Source of the DNA: UBA4417 sp031550085
GTDB lineage: Bacteria > Bacteroidota > Bacteroidia > Bacteroidales > UBA4417
DNA length: 64,000 nucleotides
Direction of reading: 5' to 3'
NCBI GenBank assembly: GCA_031550085.1
Contig: JAVBOY010000003.1
Location: forward strand, 19,630-83,629
The position numbers and the translations under genes were made by a program. Below are positions 37,008-46,076 of this stretch, piece after piece. The first letter of the stretch is position 1; each line of letters starts with the position of its first letter. The notes under the pieces are model-generated. The model saw nothing but the letters and a program-made list of their open reading frames with translations. It ran no database searches and was not told where the DNA came from.

Positions 37008-39173
37008 TTATTCTACAATTTTCAACTCTTTGATAATGTTGCTGGCTCCGGCGTATTTGTCGATTATAAACAAAACGTAACGGGCATCTACATTGATGGT
37101 ACGTTGCAATTCGGGTTCAAACAAAATATTGCCGCTCATGGCTTCCCAGTTGCCGTCGAAAGCTAATCCTATCAAGTTACCGCTTCCGTCAATAACCGGG
37201 CTTCCTGAATTACCGCCGGTAATGTCGTTATCGGTCAGGAAGCAAACAACCATTCTGCCGTCTTTGGTTCCGTAGCGGCCATAGTCTTTTGCCTGATAAA
37301 GTTGTTTCAATTTTGCAGGTACTACAAATTCTTCGTCCGAAGGATTTTCTTTGGCCATCACGCCATCCAGATAGGTAACATAATCGTAAGTAACCGCATC
37401 GGCAGGTTCATAACCCAACACTTTTCCGTAAGTCATACGCATGGTGCTGTTGGCGTCGGGGTAAAAACTCTTGTCGGGTTGCATTTCGCGGATGCCGGCA
37501 ACAAACAAACGGCGGGCCTTGCCAAGTTTCGGGCTTATATCGGAAACCGCACTGTTTACGCGGGAGGCGTTATCAATCAGCGATTTTGAAACAGCACGCA
37601 ACGGATCGTTTTCGTATTTTTTCAACGACGGCTTATCCAAGAACTTGGTAAAATTTTCTTTGGTAGCAAAAATTGAATTTTTAAAGATATCCGCTACATA
37701 GTCGTTGAAATTGCCTTTGTACTTCTTCTCAATGTTTTTGAAAATATCCGCTTGCTGATCTTGCGGAATGTTTTCGTAATAGGCTTTTAAAACAGCCGCC
37801 AATACATCTTTCTCAATGGGAACATTGTATTCTTTATAGGTTTCGTCAGCAATGCCATAGTATTTTTCCAATTCTTTTTTCAATTCATCGCTTTTCAATC
37901 CTTTTTTCAAAACGGTTTCAACACCACCAAAACTTTGCGCTGCCGATAAGGTTTGCGATCCGTAGAACGACAACTGTGTATACCAAGCTACTTTATTGCT
38001 GTTTGCTGCAATTATTTTTCCATAAAGCTCGTTGATGGTAGGAATTACATCGCCGTATTTTTCTTTGCGGCTGGGATCTTTGGCAACCCATGCTTCAAAT
38101 TGGTCTTCCAACGCTTTCTTTTTCGAGAAAACATCCAGGCGTTTCAAATCGCGCGTTTCTCCCAGTTTATTTTTCCAGAAATTGGCCAATGAAGCATATT
38201 TGCTTGCATATTGTATGCGAACGGCCGGATCGGTATCCATTCCTTTTTTTTCTGCTTCCAGAATTTTTCCTAAAACCGTTGTAATTGCCGGATTGTCTTG
38301 ATTCAATGTTAATTGAACTCCTGCTGAAGTACGGTAACGGTCGGTGGTACCGGGATAACCCCAAATCATCGCATAATCGTCCTTTTTCAACCCTTTAATG
38401 GAAATAGGTAAAAAATGTTTGGGTTTCAACGGCACATTATCCTTTGAATAGGTAGCCGGAGAACCGTCTGGAGCGCAATATACGCGAAATACCGAGAAAT
38501 CGCCCGTATGGCGGGGCCACATCCAGTTGTCGGTGTCGCCGCCGAATTTTCCGATGCTTGATGGCGGAGCGCCGACCAAGCGAACGTCTTTGTAATCTAC
38601 ATACACAAACATGTAGTACTCATTTCCGTTGAAAAAGCTTTTGAGCTCCACTCTATATTTTCCGTTTTCTTCAGCCGCTTTGCGCAATTCTTCGCTTTTC
38701 TTGCGGATGGCATCGCCACGCGCCTTTTCGTCCATATCGGGAGTAGTAACACCTAAAATGTCTTTGGTCACATCATCCATTCGTTGTAAGAACGAAACGT
38801 AGAGCCCTTCGTTGGGAAGCTCTTCGCTTTGGTTCATCGCCCAAAAACCATCCGTCAGATAGTCATGGTCAACCGAACTATGTTCCTGGATGGCCGAATA
38901 GCCGCAGTGGTGGTTGGTAAAAATCAACCCTTGGTCGGAAACAATTTCGCCGGTGCAAAATCCACCGAAATTCACAATGGCGTCTTTCAGCGAGGAGTGG
39001 TTGATACTGTAAATTTCTTCGGCAGTGAGTTTCAAACCAGCCTTTTGCATATCAACATAGTTGAGGCGTTGTACGAAGATGGGAAGCCACATCCCTTCAT
39101 CAGCCTTTACGGGTTGGATGGTGGAAATGCATGCCAACACCGCTGTACATAAAATTGAGAGTACTTTTTTCAT
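37008..39173 (-). CDS. S46 family dipeptidyl-peptidase, DPP7 type
   Basis: A 721-residue secreted serine peptidase that removes dipeptides from peptide N-termini in the periplasm, a key step in amino-acid use by asaccharolytic Bacteroidales. It has a signal peptide (ends VKADEGMWLP), the catalytic His in TNHHCGY (about residue 86) and the nucleophile Ser in GGNSGSP (about 655). The S1-pocket segment reads FDGNWE, with the Gly found in DPP7 (hydrophobic P1) instead of the Arg of DPP11 (acidic P1). Length matches the family (~710-720). It converges on creD. Confidence 0.95.
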   Translation of the reverse strand: MKKVLSILCTAVLACISTIQPVKADEGMWLPIFVQRLNYVDMQKAGLKLTAEEIYSINHSSLKDAIVNFGGFCTGEIVSDQGLIFTNHHCGYSAIQEHSSVDHDYLTDGFWAMNQSEELPNEGLYVSFLQRMDDVTKDILGVTTPDMDEKARGDAIRKKSEELRKAAEENGKYRVELKSFFNGNEYYMFVYVDYKDVRLVGAPPSSIGKFGGDTDNWMWPRHTGDFSVFRVYCAPDGSPATYSKDNVPLKPKHFLPISIKGLKKDDYAMIWGYPGTTDRYRTSAGVQLTLNQDNPAITTVLGKILEAEKKGMDTDPAVRIQYASKYASLANFWKNKLGETRDLKRLDVFSKKKALEDQFEAWVAKDPSRKEKYGDVIPTINELYGKIIAANSNKVAWYTQLSFYGSQTLSAAQSFGGVETVLKKGLKSDELKKELEKYYGIADETYKEYNVPIEKDVLAAVLKAYYENIPQDQQADIFKNIEKKYKGNFNDYVADIFKNSIFATKENFTKFLDKPSLKKYENDPLRAVSKSLIDNASRVNSAVSDISPKLGKARRLFVAGIREMQPDKSFYPDANSTMRMTYGKVLGYEPADAVTYDYVTYLDGVMAKENPSDEEFVVPAKLKQLYQAKDYGRYGTKDGRMVVCFLTDNDITGGNSGSPVIDGSGNLIGLAFDGNWEAMSGNILFEPELQRTINVDARYVLFIIDKYAGASNIIKELKIVE

Positions 39174-39352
39174 TATGAAAACTTAAAAAATTAAAAATAG
39201 GAATTACGAATAATTAGGACGCAAATTTCGCAAAATTTGCTCAAGCAATGCTAAAAATCATTTAAAAAAGTGTGCTTGAAATGCCTTTTACCGGAAGTGT
39301 CCATTGAAAAGCGCCCGTCAGGGAGTGTATAGATTTTGTAACGCTTTTTTGT

Positions 39353-40384
39353 TTACCCTTTGTCACCAAAACAAATTCCCATTTTCCGGGAGTTGTCGAC
39401 CAGCGAATGGGAAGTTGGAACTGTTTTGAGTTTTTTTGCAACATCTTTCAACGGTATGGACGTGGTTTCATTGTTGGAAAGAACCACCATTTTGCCGTAA
39501 TCCTTATTGATAATCATATCCACGGCATAAGCTCCGTAACGGGAAGCCAATATCCGGTCCATGGGCGACGGACTGCCTCCCCGTTGAATGTAGCCCAAGA
39601 TGGTTTCACGGGTTTCGAAACCGGTTCTTTTTTCGATTTCTCGGGCGATATAAGAAGCTGCTGATATATCGTCGTGTTTTTCAATGCCTTCGGCAACCAC
39701 TACAATAGAATAGGGTTTTTTACTAGTCCGGCGCTTTTCGAGATATTTCGTAACAACATCCAAATTATAGGGGATTTCAGGAATTAAAATGACATCGCCC
39801 CCGCCGGCAACTCCTGCATAAAGCGTAATCCAACCGGTATGATTTCCCATCAGCTCAATGACCATCACACGCTGGTGGGAATTTGCTGTGGTGTGGAGGC
39901 GGTCGATGGCTTCAGTAGCAATTGTCACCGCAGAGTCAAATCCAAAGGTTACGTCGGTTCCCCACACATCGTTATCAATGGTTTTGGGAATTCCGATAAC
40001 GTTCAATCCTTTTTCATACAGCTTTTGGGCCGTCTTCATGGTGCCGTTTCCGCCAATGACAACCAAAGCTTCCAATCCCAGTTCCTTGTAGTTTTTTTTA
40101 ATGAGCTCGGGTGACTGGTTGTCGAAATGGCCGTCTTTTTTAAACGGTTTGTCGCGCGAAGTTCCCAAAATGGTTCCGCCTACAGTGAGTAACCCTGAAA
40201 GTTTGTTTTCGTTCAGGATAGCATATTTTTTTTCGATCAGCCCGCGAAATCCGGAAGAAAAGCCGTACACTTTCATGCCGTATTCCGAAATGGCAATTTT
40301 CCCAACACCACGGATAGCAGCATTGATTCCCGGGCAATCGCCTCCGGCTGTTAAGATACCTATTTTCATTCCTTCGGTCTTCAT
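39353..40384 (-). CDS. pfkA: 6-phosphofructokinase (mixed-signature type)
   Basis: A 343-residue PfkA-family kinase: GILTAGGDCPGINAAIRG at the start, GTSRDKPF, IGGNGTMKTA, IPKTIDNDVWGTD, and SHQRVMVIELMG. At the donor site E. coli has GGDG and PGTIDND; here the pair is GGNG and PKTIDND. Gly at the position of E. coli Gly104 points to ATP; Lys in PKTIDND is typical of pyrophosphate-dependent forms; and Asn replaces the Mg-binding Asp103. The phosphoryl donor is therefore uncertain. ATG 40384 is used; ATG 40369 (MKIGIL) is equally good. It is 55 bases after elbB. Confidence 0.9.
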   Translation of the reverse strand: MKTEGMKIGILTAGGDCPGINAAIRGVGKIAISEYGMKVYGFSSGFRGLIEKKYAILNENKLSGLLTVGGTILGTSRDKPFKKDGHFDNQSPELIKKNYKELGLEALVVIGGNGTMKTAQKLYEKGLNVIGIPKTIDNDVWGTDVTFGFDSAVTIATEAIDRLHTTANSHQRVMVIELMGNHTGWITLYAGVAGGGDVILIPEIPYNLDVVTKYLEKRRTSKKPYSIVVVAEGIEKHDDISAASYIAREIEKRTGFETRETILGYIQRGGSPSPMDRILASRYGAYAVDMIINKDYGKMVVLSNNETTSIPLKDVAKKLKTVPTSHSLVDNSRKMGICFGDKG

Positions 40385-40439
40385 ACGTTTTGTGCCGTTG
40401 TTTGCTATGGATGGTTAAATAAGTATCAAGAAATCCACA

Positions 40440-41096
40440 TTAATTGTTCAATGTGTGGAGCATTTTAACAATCAGGTTTTCACATCCCACCTGGATGTCG
40501 ACCAGCGTCGCATCCAGCATGTAACAGGGAGTTGAAAACAGGTTGTTTTTTTCATCGATAACGACTTCGCCATGATTTGTTGCTACATGTTTTGCACCGG
40601 CAACTTCAACAGCTCGAATGGTTCCGGGATCTTGTCCTACGGTAATCTCGGCATGGTCAAACAGTTTTGCCAAAATAACAGGCGAAATACACAGGGCGCC
40701 GATTGGCTTTCCCAAAGCATGCATTTCCCGCAAGGCTTTTTCAACTTCGGGGTGTACTGAATAATGGGTGTTGTCAAACGCAAAGTTGCACAGGTTTTTT
40801 GCAGCGCCATATCCGCCGGGCAGGACCAACGCATCAAATTCGGCAGCTTTAAATCCGGAAAGGGGTTTTACTTTTCCCCTTGCAATTCGTGCAGATTCGA
40901 CAAGGATATTCCGCGTTTCAGGCATTTCAGCTCCGGTAATGTGGTTCACCACGTGGTGTTGCGCACGATCCGGCGCAAAACATTGGTATTGAGCGCCATG
41001 CTTTTGAATGGCATAAAGGGTAAGCACGGCTTCATGTATTTCGGAACCATCAAAAACGCCCGAACCGGAAAGGATTACAGCAATTTTTTTCACCAT
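40440..41096 (-). CDS. elbB: ElbB-like glyoxalase (DJ-1/PfpI superfamily)
   Basis: A 218-residue protein (E. coli ElbB 217) with VILSGSGVFDGSEIHEAV at the N-terminus, PGGYGAAKNLCNFA, and the nucleophile elbow GALCISPV, whose cysteine is the expected catalytic residue. E. coli ElbB has been linked to isoprenoid production and shows glyoxalase activity. It sits between the sulfotransferase gene (59 bases upstream) and pfkA (55 bases downstream), all on the same strand. Confidence 0.94.
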   Translation of the reverse strand: MVKKIAVILSGSGVFDGSEIHEAVLTLYAIQKHGAQYQCFAPDRAQHHVVNHITGAEMPETRNILVESARIARGKVKPLSGFKAAEFDALVLPGGYGAAKNLCNFAFDNTHYSVHPEVEKALREMHALGKPIGALCISPVILAKLFDHAEITVGQDPGTIRAVEVAGAKHVATNHGEVVIDEKNNLFSTPCYMLDATLVDIQVGCENLIVKMLHTLNN

Positions 41097-41155
41097 TCTG
41101 GTTTTAAAAAACGACCCCTAAATTAACAAAATCGCCGGTCTTTTACAACGTTGCT

Positions 41156-42220
41156 TTATGGGGTAAGTTTTCGTGCCGGCATAATCCAACGGACAATTTT
41201 TACAATCATCCTGAAAATACGCGAGCGCCATGCGTAAGGTAAAAATCCCAAACAATAAGCAAACGACTGGAAACAATGTTCGTACAAGACTCCCGGAAAA
41301 ACCCGCAAGCGCGTGGCAATCGTTGGTTTGGGATTTACCAACTCATAGCCAAACTGCTTCATCCATTTGCCTGAAACGGCTTCGATTGATTTTATATCTT
41401 TATCGGATAATTTCCCCCGCCAATCCCCGATTTTGCTTTTATTAATCGGCTCTAAAAGGCTGGTATGGTATTTTAAAAATCCTTTTTTGTATTCATTGTT
41501 TTCCAAAAATTCAGGGGCTCTTTTGTAAAATGAAAACACATCTTCATGGTAATCGATTTCTAAAAAATCGCACATTTGCTTGAAATAAACCGGCGAATCC
41601 GAAACCAAATCTTCGTAACGGATGAAACAGAATTTCCCGGGATGACGTTTTTTCTGGCGCGCCACAATCCGCGCCGACCGATTCCAACGGCTGGACAATA
41701 CCGATGCAAAACGTTCTTCAAAATCGAATTTGCGGACGGATACAATTTGATCGCGGGCATCACGTACCAAATGGAAATATTTGGCTCCAGGGAATAATTT
41801 TACCAACTTTTTTGTAAAAAGGATATACCCCGGGTTTTTATCACCGACCCAAAGGATTTGCTGTTTTGCAAAACGGTCGGGCGAAGATAAATAAACGACT
41901 TTACATAAGGTTGCATAAGAATTTTCACCTTCACAAGCCAGCAGGTTATGCTTTAATTCCTCTTCATTGATCCCCCAAGTCAGGAAGCGTCTTGTTTTTT
42001 TCAAATCTTCCAAAAACCGGAGCAACTTTTTTTGCGTCCAGTATTTCGTTTTCCCGTAATCGGTTCTCAGGTCCATCACAAAGGTGCATTCAGGCGGAAT
42101 GGACACATTAGGATGGGCATCAAATAAAGTCCGAAACAAGGTGGTTCCCGAACGGGGCCGCCCCAAAATAAAAAACATGGGCAGGCTTTTTGCTTGTTCG
42201 ACAATGGAATTTGCAGGCAT
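41156..42220 (-). CDS. Sulfotransferase family protein
   Basis: A 354-residue PAPS-dependent sulfotransferase-like protein. The 5'-phosphosulfate-binding loop is LGRPRSGTTLFRTL (about residues 19-32), and the 3'-phosphate-binding segment is LVRDARDQIVSVRKF (about 146-160). The acceptor could be a lipid, glycan or protein; nothing in the chain decides it. No signal peptide or membrane helix is seen, so it would act in the cytoplasm before export. It is divergent from the DegT-family aminotransferase gene, with 129 bases between the two starts. Confidence 0.88.
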   Translation of the reverse strand: MPANSIVEQAKSLPMFFILGRPRSGTTLFRTLFDAHPNVSIPPECTFVMDLRTDYGKTKYWTQKKLLRFLEDLKKTRRFLTWGINEEELKHNLLACEGENSYATLCKVVYLSSPDRFAKQQILWVGDKNPGYILFTKKLVKLFPGAKYFHLVRDARDQIVSVRKFDFEERFASVLSSRWNRSARIVARQKKRHPGKFCFIRYEDLVSDSPVYFKQMCDFLEIDYHEDVFSFYKRAPEFLENNEYKKGFLKYHTSLLEPINKSKIGDWRGKLSDKDIKSIEAVSGKWMKQFGYELVNPKPTIATRLRVFPGVLYEHCFQSFAYCLGFLPYAWRSRIFRMIVKIVRWIMPARKLTP

Positions 42221-42247
42221 CTTTCCGATCTGTTTTTTTTAAAGAAA

Positions 42248-42278
42248 TTTGATTTTGCGAATATCTGAACTATTTTTG
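42248..42278 (+). promoter_or_regulatory. Promoter for the aminotransferase gene
   Basis: TTTG (42248-42251), a 19-base spacer, and TATTTTTG (42271-42278) form an exact Bacteroidota promoter, 71 bases before the ATG at 42350. Confidence 0.75.
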
Positions 42279-42349
42279 AATCTTGAAAACATCTGTGTAT
42301 TTTCCTTTTCTTTGTATGGAAATTCTTCTCAAAAATCAATCCGAAACAA

Positions 42350-43477
42350 ATGGCCATTCCTTTTAACAAACTCCATTTTACGGGTAACGAAATCGAGCAT
42401 CTCACGGAAGTCGCACTCACGGGAAAAATATCGGGAAACGGTGTTTTTACGCAAAAATGCCAATTGTTTTTCGAAAACAGGTACGGTTTCGGAAAAACCT
42501 TGCTCACCACTTCTTGTACGGCGGCATTGGAAATGGCAGCGTTATTAATTGATTGCCGGGAGGATGACGAAATCATCATGCCTTCCTACACCTTCGTTTC
42601 CACGGCCAATGCATTTGTATTGCGCGGAGCAAAAATTGTTTTCGCGGATAGCGAAGCGGAAACACCCAACCTGGACTTAGGGAAAATTGAAACCCTGATT
42701 ACGCCGAAAACCAAAGCGATTGTGGCGGTTCACTATGCCGGCATTGCCTGTGACATGGATGCATTATTGCAACTTACGGATAAATACGGCTTGTTTTTGA
42801 TCGAGGATGCCGCCCATGCCATCGACGGCTTTTACAAGGGAAAAGCATTGGGTAGTTTCGGTCATTTGGCGGCCTTTTCGTTTCACGAAACCAAAAACGT
42901 CACTTGCGGCGAAGGAGGTTTGTTGGTGGTTAATGATGAACGTTTTTTCGAACGGGCTGAAATTATTTGGGAAAAGGGGACCAACCGCAGCGCCTTTTAC
43001 CGGGGCGAAGTGGATAAATATGGCTGGGTCGATCTGGGGTCGTCCTATTTGGCTTCAGACTTAACAGCAGCTTTTTTATACTCGCAACTGGAACAGTTGG
43101 ATGAGATCCAGCAAAAGCGGAAATGGATTTTCAACAGTTATCTTCAAAAACTCTGCCCCTTGCAAGAAGCCGGTAAAATAACTCTCCCCTCTTTCCCTGA
43201 AGGAACCAGCCAAAACGGGCATTTGTTTTATTTGGTTACCCGCGACCACCATGAACAATCCGCTTTGATCGCACATTTGAAAGAGGCGAAAATCCAAGCG
43301 GTATTTCATTATCTGTCATTACACAAAAGCAAATTTTACCGTGAAAAACACGACGGGCGGGAACTTTCCCAAGCCGACCGCTACTCGGATTGCCTGGTTC
43401 GCCTGCCGTTTTTTTACGATCTTTCGGAAAAAGAAATCGAAGTGGTGTGTGATGAGATTATGCGGTTTTATACATGA
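42350..43477 (+). CDS. dTDP-4-amino-4,6-dideoxygalactose transaminase-like (WecE/DegT family)
   Basis: A 375-residue PLP aminotransferase of the DegT/DnrJ/EryC1 family, closest in pattern to WecE/RffA: IPFNKLHFTGNEIEHL, LTTSCTAALEMAALL, IIMPSYTFVSTANAF, and the PLP lysine in FSFHETKNVTCGEGG (about residue 184). WecE makes dTDP-Fuc4N for surface glycans. The other dTDP-sugar genes are not in the window, so the sugar is unproved. The divergent sulfotransferase suggests a shared surface-glycan role. It has an exact promoter and no terminator in its long A/T-rich downstream region. Confidence 0.92.
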   Translation: MAIPFNKLHFTGNEIEHLTEVALTGKISGNGVFTQKCQLFFENRYGFGKTLLTTSCTAALEMAALLIDCREDDEIIMPSYTFVSTANAFVLRGAKIVFADSEAETPNLDLGKIETLITPKTKAIVAVHYAGIACDMDALLQLTDKYGLFLIEDAAHAIDGFYKGKALGSFGHLAAFSFHETKNVTCGEGGLLVVNDERFFERAEIIWEKGTNRSAFYRGEVDKYGWVDLGSSYLASDLTAAFLYSQLEQLDEIQQKRKWIFNSYLQKLCPLQEAGKITLPSFPEGTSQNGHLFYLVTRDHHEQSALIAHLKEAKIQAVFHYLSLHKSKFYREKHDGRELSQADRYSDCLVRLPFFYDLSEKEIEVVCDEIMRFYT

Positions 43478-43484
43478 ACGGGGG

Positions 43485-43743
43485 GGTGTTTATTTGTTGA
43501 ACTGTTGAATTGTTTAAATGTGAAGTGTGAAATGAATGGTTAAGGGTACAAGGTGAAAGGTCAAATGCTTGTTTGTTAAACTGTTGAATCGTTGAACTGT
43601 TGAACTGTTTATGTGGGAAAAGATTCTGGTATTGATGGTTTTAATCGATGTTTTAATCTAATAATACGATGTTTTAATCGCATAGCGTGAAGGGTGAACG
43701 GGGTGTTTATTCGTTGAACTGTTTAAATGTGAAGCGTGAAATG
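43485..43743 (+). repeat. Degenerate direct repeats in a gene-free spacer
   Basis: The 550 bases between the aminotransferase and tRNA genes hold no supported ORF. A ~45-base unit (GGTGTTTATTyGTTGAACTG...GTGAAATG) occurs at 43485-43534 and again at 43702-43743, the second without an internal 8-base piece. Shorter GTTGAACTGTTGAA runs lie at 43572-43612, and three GATG(G)TTTTAATC copies lie at 43635-43680. The rest (43744-43970) is A/T-rich with nothing recognised. Confidence 0.65.
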
Positions 43744-43970
43744 GGTGAAAGCTGAAAGGTTCAAGGAACACGGCGCAAAGATTGTTGTTCGCTTTTTGTT
43801 GTTCGTTTACTTGCCATTTAAAAGTCCACTTTCAATTCTCTATTTTCAATTTTCCATTAAACCATGTCTCGTTTACTTGCCTGCTAATAAGTAAGAGTAT
43901 AAAAGTTCCTGTTTTTTAACTCTGAAATTTCAAAAATGTAAAATGAGTTTAAAAAATTTTATCGAAATAC

Positions 43971-44001
43971 TTTGTCATTTATAAAATGAAGTGTACCTTT
44001 G
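43971..44001 (+). promoter_or_regulatory. Promoter for tRNA-Gln
   Basis: TTTG (43971-43974), a 19-base spacer, and TACCTTTG (43994-44001) exactly match the Bacteroidota promoter consensus, 26 bases before the tRNA. It may also drive rimP-nusA-infB by read-through. Confidence 0.8.
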
Positions 44002-44027
44002 CCCCCCTGAAAAGGAGACCAAAAGAT

Positions 44028-44101
44028 TGTCCGATGGTGTAATGGCAGCACAAATGGTTTTGGTCCATTTAGTCTAGGTTCGAGTCCTGGTCGGACAACC
44101 A
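44028..44101 (+). tRNA. tRNA-Gln (anticodon TTG)
   Basis: The 7-bp acceptor stem (TGTCCGA/TCGGACA) is fully paired. The anticodon stem AATGG/CCATT closes the loop TTTTGGT with anticodon TTG. The T arm has TTCGAGT between CTAGG and CCTGG. Discriminator A is followed by an encoded CCA. Total length is 74 bases, with a short variable loop. Confidence 0.96.
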
Positions 44102-44158
44102 AGTAAGAAAACGTTCAAAGATGCAATACCTTATAGGCTGCATTTGCGAAAAAATTAG

Positions 44159-44184
44159 GAGGGGACATTGTGTCCCCTCTTTTC
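44159..44184 (+). terminator. Intrinsic terminator between tRNA-Gln and rimP
   Basis: GAGGGGACA (44159-44167) pairs perfectly with TGTCCCCTC (44171-44179), 3-base loop, then TTTT. It ends 31 bases before the rimP ATG and could end the tRNA transcript or attenuate the nusA operon. Confidence 0.85.
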
Positions 44185-44214
44185 ATACAATCCCATTTAT
44201 CGTCGCATCAAAAT

Positions 44215-44661
44215 ATGATCACAAAAAGCTTACTCCAAAAATTGGTTGAAGAACAACTTGCCGGAACTGACCGTTTTGTTGTGGATATTTTGGTAAAGCC
44301 GGGCAATCGCATCTTTGTATTTATCGACAGCGATACATACGTACGAATTGAACACTGCATTACTTTGAGCAAACACATTGAATCGAACCTCAACCGCGAC
44401 GAAGAGGATTTCGAATTGAATGTTTCTTCATCAGGATTGGATCATCCGTATACCTTGCTGCGACAATATATCAAAAATATCGGCCGCCAGGTAAAAGTAA
44501 AACTTCAGGACGGCGGGGAAATCACGGGCGAGCTTACCGCTGCCAACGAGCACGAAATCGAAGTTCAGGAACAAAAGAAAGTTAAAAAAGAAATCATTAC
44601 AACACTCCATAAAATTGCGTTTCCCGACATCAAGGAAACCAAAGAAATCATCAAATTTTAA
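44215..44661 (+). CDS. rimP: Ribosome maturation factor RimP
   Basis: A 148-residue protein needed for 30S subunit assembly. The chain begins MITKSLLQKLVEEQL, shows the N-terminal alpha/beta domain (VVDILVKPGNRIFVFIDS), the conserved FELNVSSSGLDHPY, and a C-terminal Sm-like domain (RQVKVKLQDGGEITGELTA). The ATG at 44215 is chosen; an earlier in-frame GTG at 44170 falls within the terminator hairpin loop. nusA starts 17 bases after its stop. Confidence 0.93.
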   Translation: MITKSLLQKLVEEQLAGTDRFVVDILVKPGNRIFVFIDSDTYVRIEHCITLSKHIESNLNRDEEDFELNVSSSGLDHPYTLLRQYIKNIGRQVKVKLQDGGEITGELTAANEHEIEVQEQKKVKKEIITTLHKIAFPDIKETKEIIKF

Positions 44662-44678
44662 CCAAAACAGTGACCATC

Positions 44679-45923
44679 ATGGCTGATTCGGCGCACATCA
44701 ATTTAGTTGAAACCTTTTCCGAATTTAAGGAATTTAAAAACATTGACCGCGAAATGCTTATGCGCATCCTTGAGGATGTATTTCGCCACATGCTGATAAA
44801 AAAATACGGCACCGACGAAAATATCGACATCATTGTGAATGTCGATAAAGGTGATTTGGAAATTTGGCGTAACCGCGAAATTGTCGCCGATGGCGATGTG
44901 GAAGACGAAAACCGCCAAATCGAATATTCGGAAGCCATCAAAATAGAACCCGACTTCGAGGTGGGCGAACAAGTGACCGAACCCATTTGGATGAAAGATA
45001 TCGGCCGCCGTGAAATTTTGGCGATTCGTCAAAATTTGGTTTCCAAAGTCCAGGAATACGAAAAAGATGCCATTTTTCGCAAGTATAAAGATAAAATCGG
45101 TGAAGTCATTACCGGCGAAGTTTACCAAGCCTGGAAAAGTGAAATCATGGTTTTGGACGACGAGGGATTGGAATTGGTTTTGCCGCGTAACGAACAAATT
45201 CCCGGTGATTTTTACCGCAAAGGCGATACCATCCGCGCGGTAGTAGCCCGTGTGGATATGAAAAAAAACTCGCCCCAGATCATTCTCTCACGTACTTCTC
45301 CCATGTTTTTGGAGCGTTTGCTCGAAGCTGAAGTACCCGAAATTTTCGACGGATTGATTACAATCAAAAATATTGTCCGCGTTCCCGGCGAACGCGCCAA
45401 AATTGCCGTTGAATCTTACGACGACCGCATTGACCCGGTAGGAGCCTGCGTCGGGATGAAAGGATCGCGCATTCACGGGATTGTCCGCGAATTAAGGAAT
45501 GAAAACATTGATGTAATCAACTATACAACGAATCCGCAACTTTACATCCAACGTGCATTAAGTCCAGCAAAAATAACAGCCATCACGTTGGACGATGCCA
45601 CCAAACGCGCCGATGTTTACATGAAACCCGACCAGGTTTCGTTGGCTATCGGAAAAGGCGGACACAACATCAAACTTGCCGGGAAACTGACCGGCTATGA
45701 AATCGATGTCTACCGCGATAATGACGCAGATTACGAAGACGTTGATTTAATGGAATTTACCGATGAGATCGATCAATGGATCATTGAAGAATTAAAATCG
45801 ATTGGTTGCGATACGGCTCGCAGCGTGCTGGAGCTAAGTGAAGAAGAGTTGGTTCGCCGCACCGAGCTGGAAGAAGAAACTATCAAAGAAGTAATCCGCA
45901 TACTTAAAGCTGAATTTGAATAA
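44679..45923 (+). CDS. nusA: Transcription termination/antitermination factor NusA
   Basis: A 414-residue NusA: N-terminal RNA polymerase-binding domain (FSEFKEFKNIDREMLMRILE), S1 domain (GEVITGEVYQAW, about 145-200), and two KH domains (ACVGMKGSRIHGIVREL and VSLAIGKGGHNIKLA). A short acidic C-terminal tail carries a helix-hairpin-helix-like segment (residues ~375-414). ATG 44679 matches the family start; a GTG nine bases earlier is possible. It binds RNA polymerase and modulates pausing and termination, including at hairpins such as the one heading this operon. Confidence 0.97.
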   Translation: MADSAHINLVETFSEFKEFKNIDREMLMRILEDVFRHMLIKKYGTDENIDIIVNVDKGDLEIWRNREIVADGDVEDENRQIEYSEAIKIEPDFEVGEQVTEPIWMKDIGRREILAIRQNLVSKVQEYEKDAIFRKYKDKIGEVITGEVYQAWKSEIMVLDDEGLELVLPRNEQIPGDFYRKGDTIRAVVARVDMKKNSPQIILSRTSPMFLERLLEAEVPEIFDGLITIKNIVRVPGERAKIAVESYDDRIDPVGACVGMKGSRIHGIVRELRNENIDVINYTTNPQLYIQRALSPAKITAITLDDATKRADVYMKPDQVSLAIGKGGHNIKLAGKLTGYEIDVYRDNDADYEDVDLMEFTDEIDQWIIEELKSIGCDTARSVLELSEEELVRRTELEEETIKEVIRILKAEFE

Positions 45924-46076
45924 GCCTAAACACGGGATTTGTAATATTTTTTAGGGAGAATACTGTTTTATTAGTATGCCGCATCGCGGCACAAAGCGCA
46001 TACACGTTTCAGATTGAAAATATTATCGTACCTTTACAACCTCATACCGAGCTTTAGGCGAAACCTGGATAAAAGC

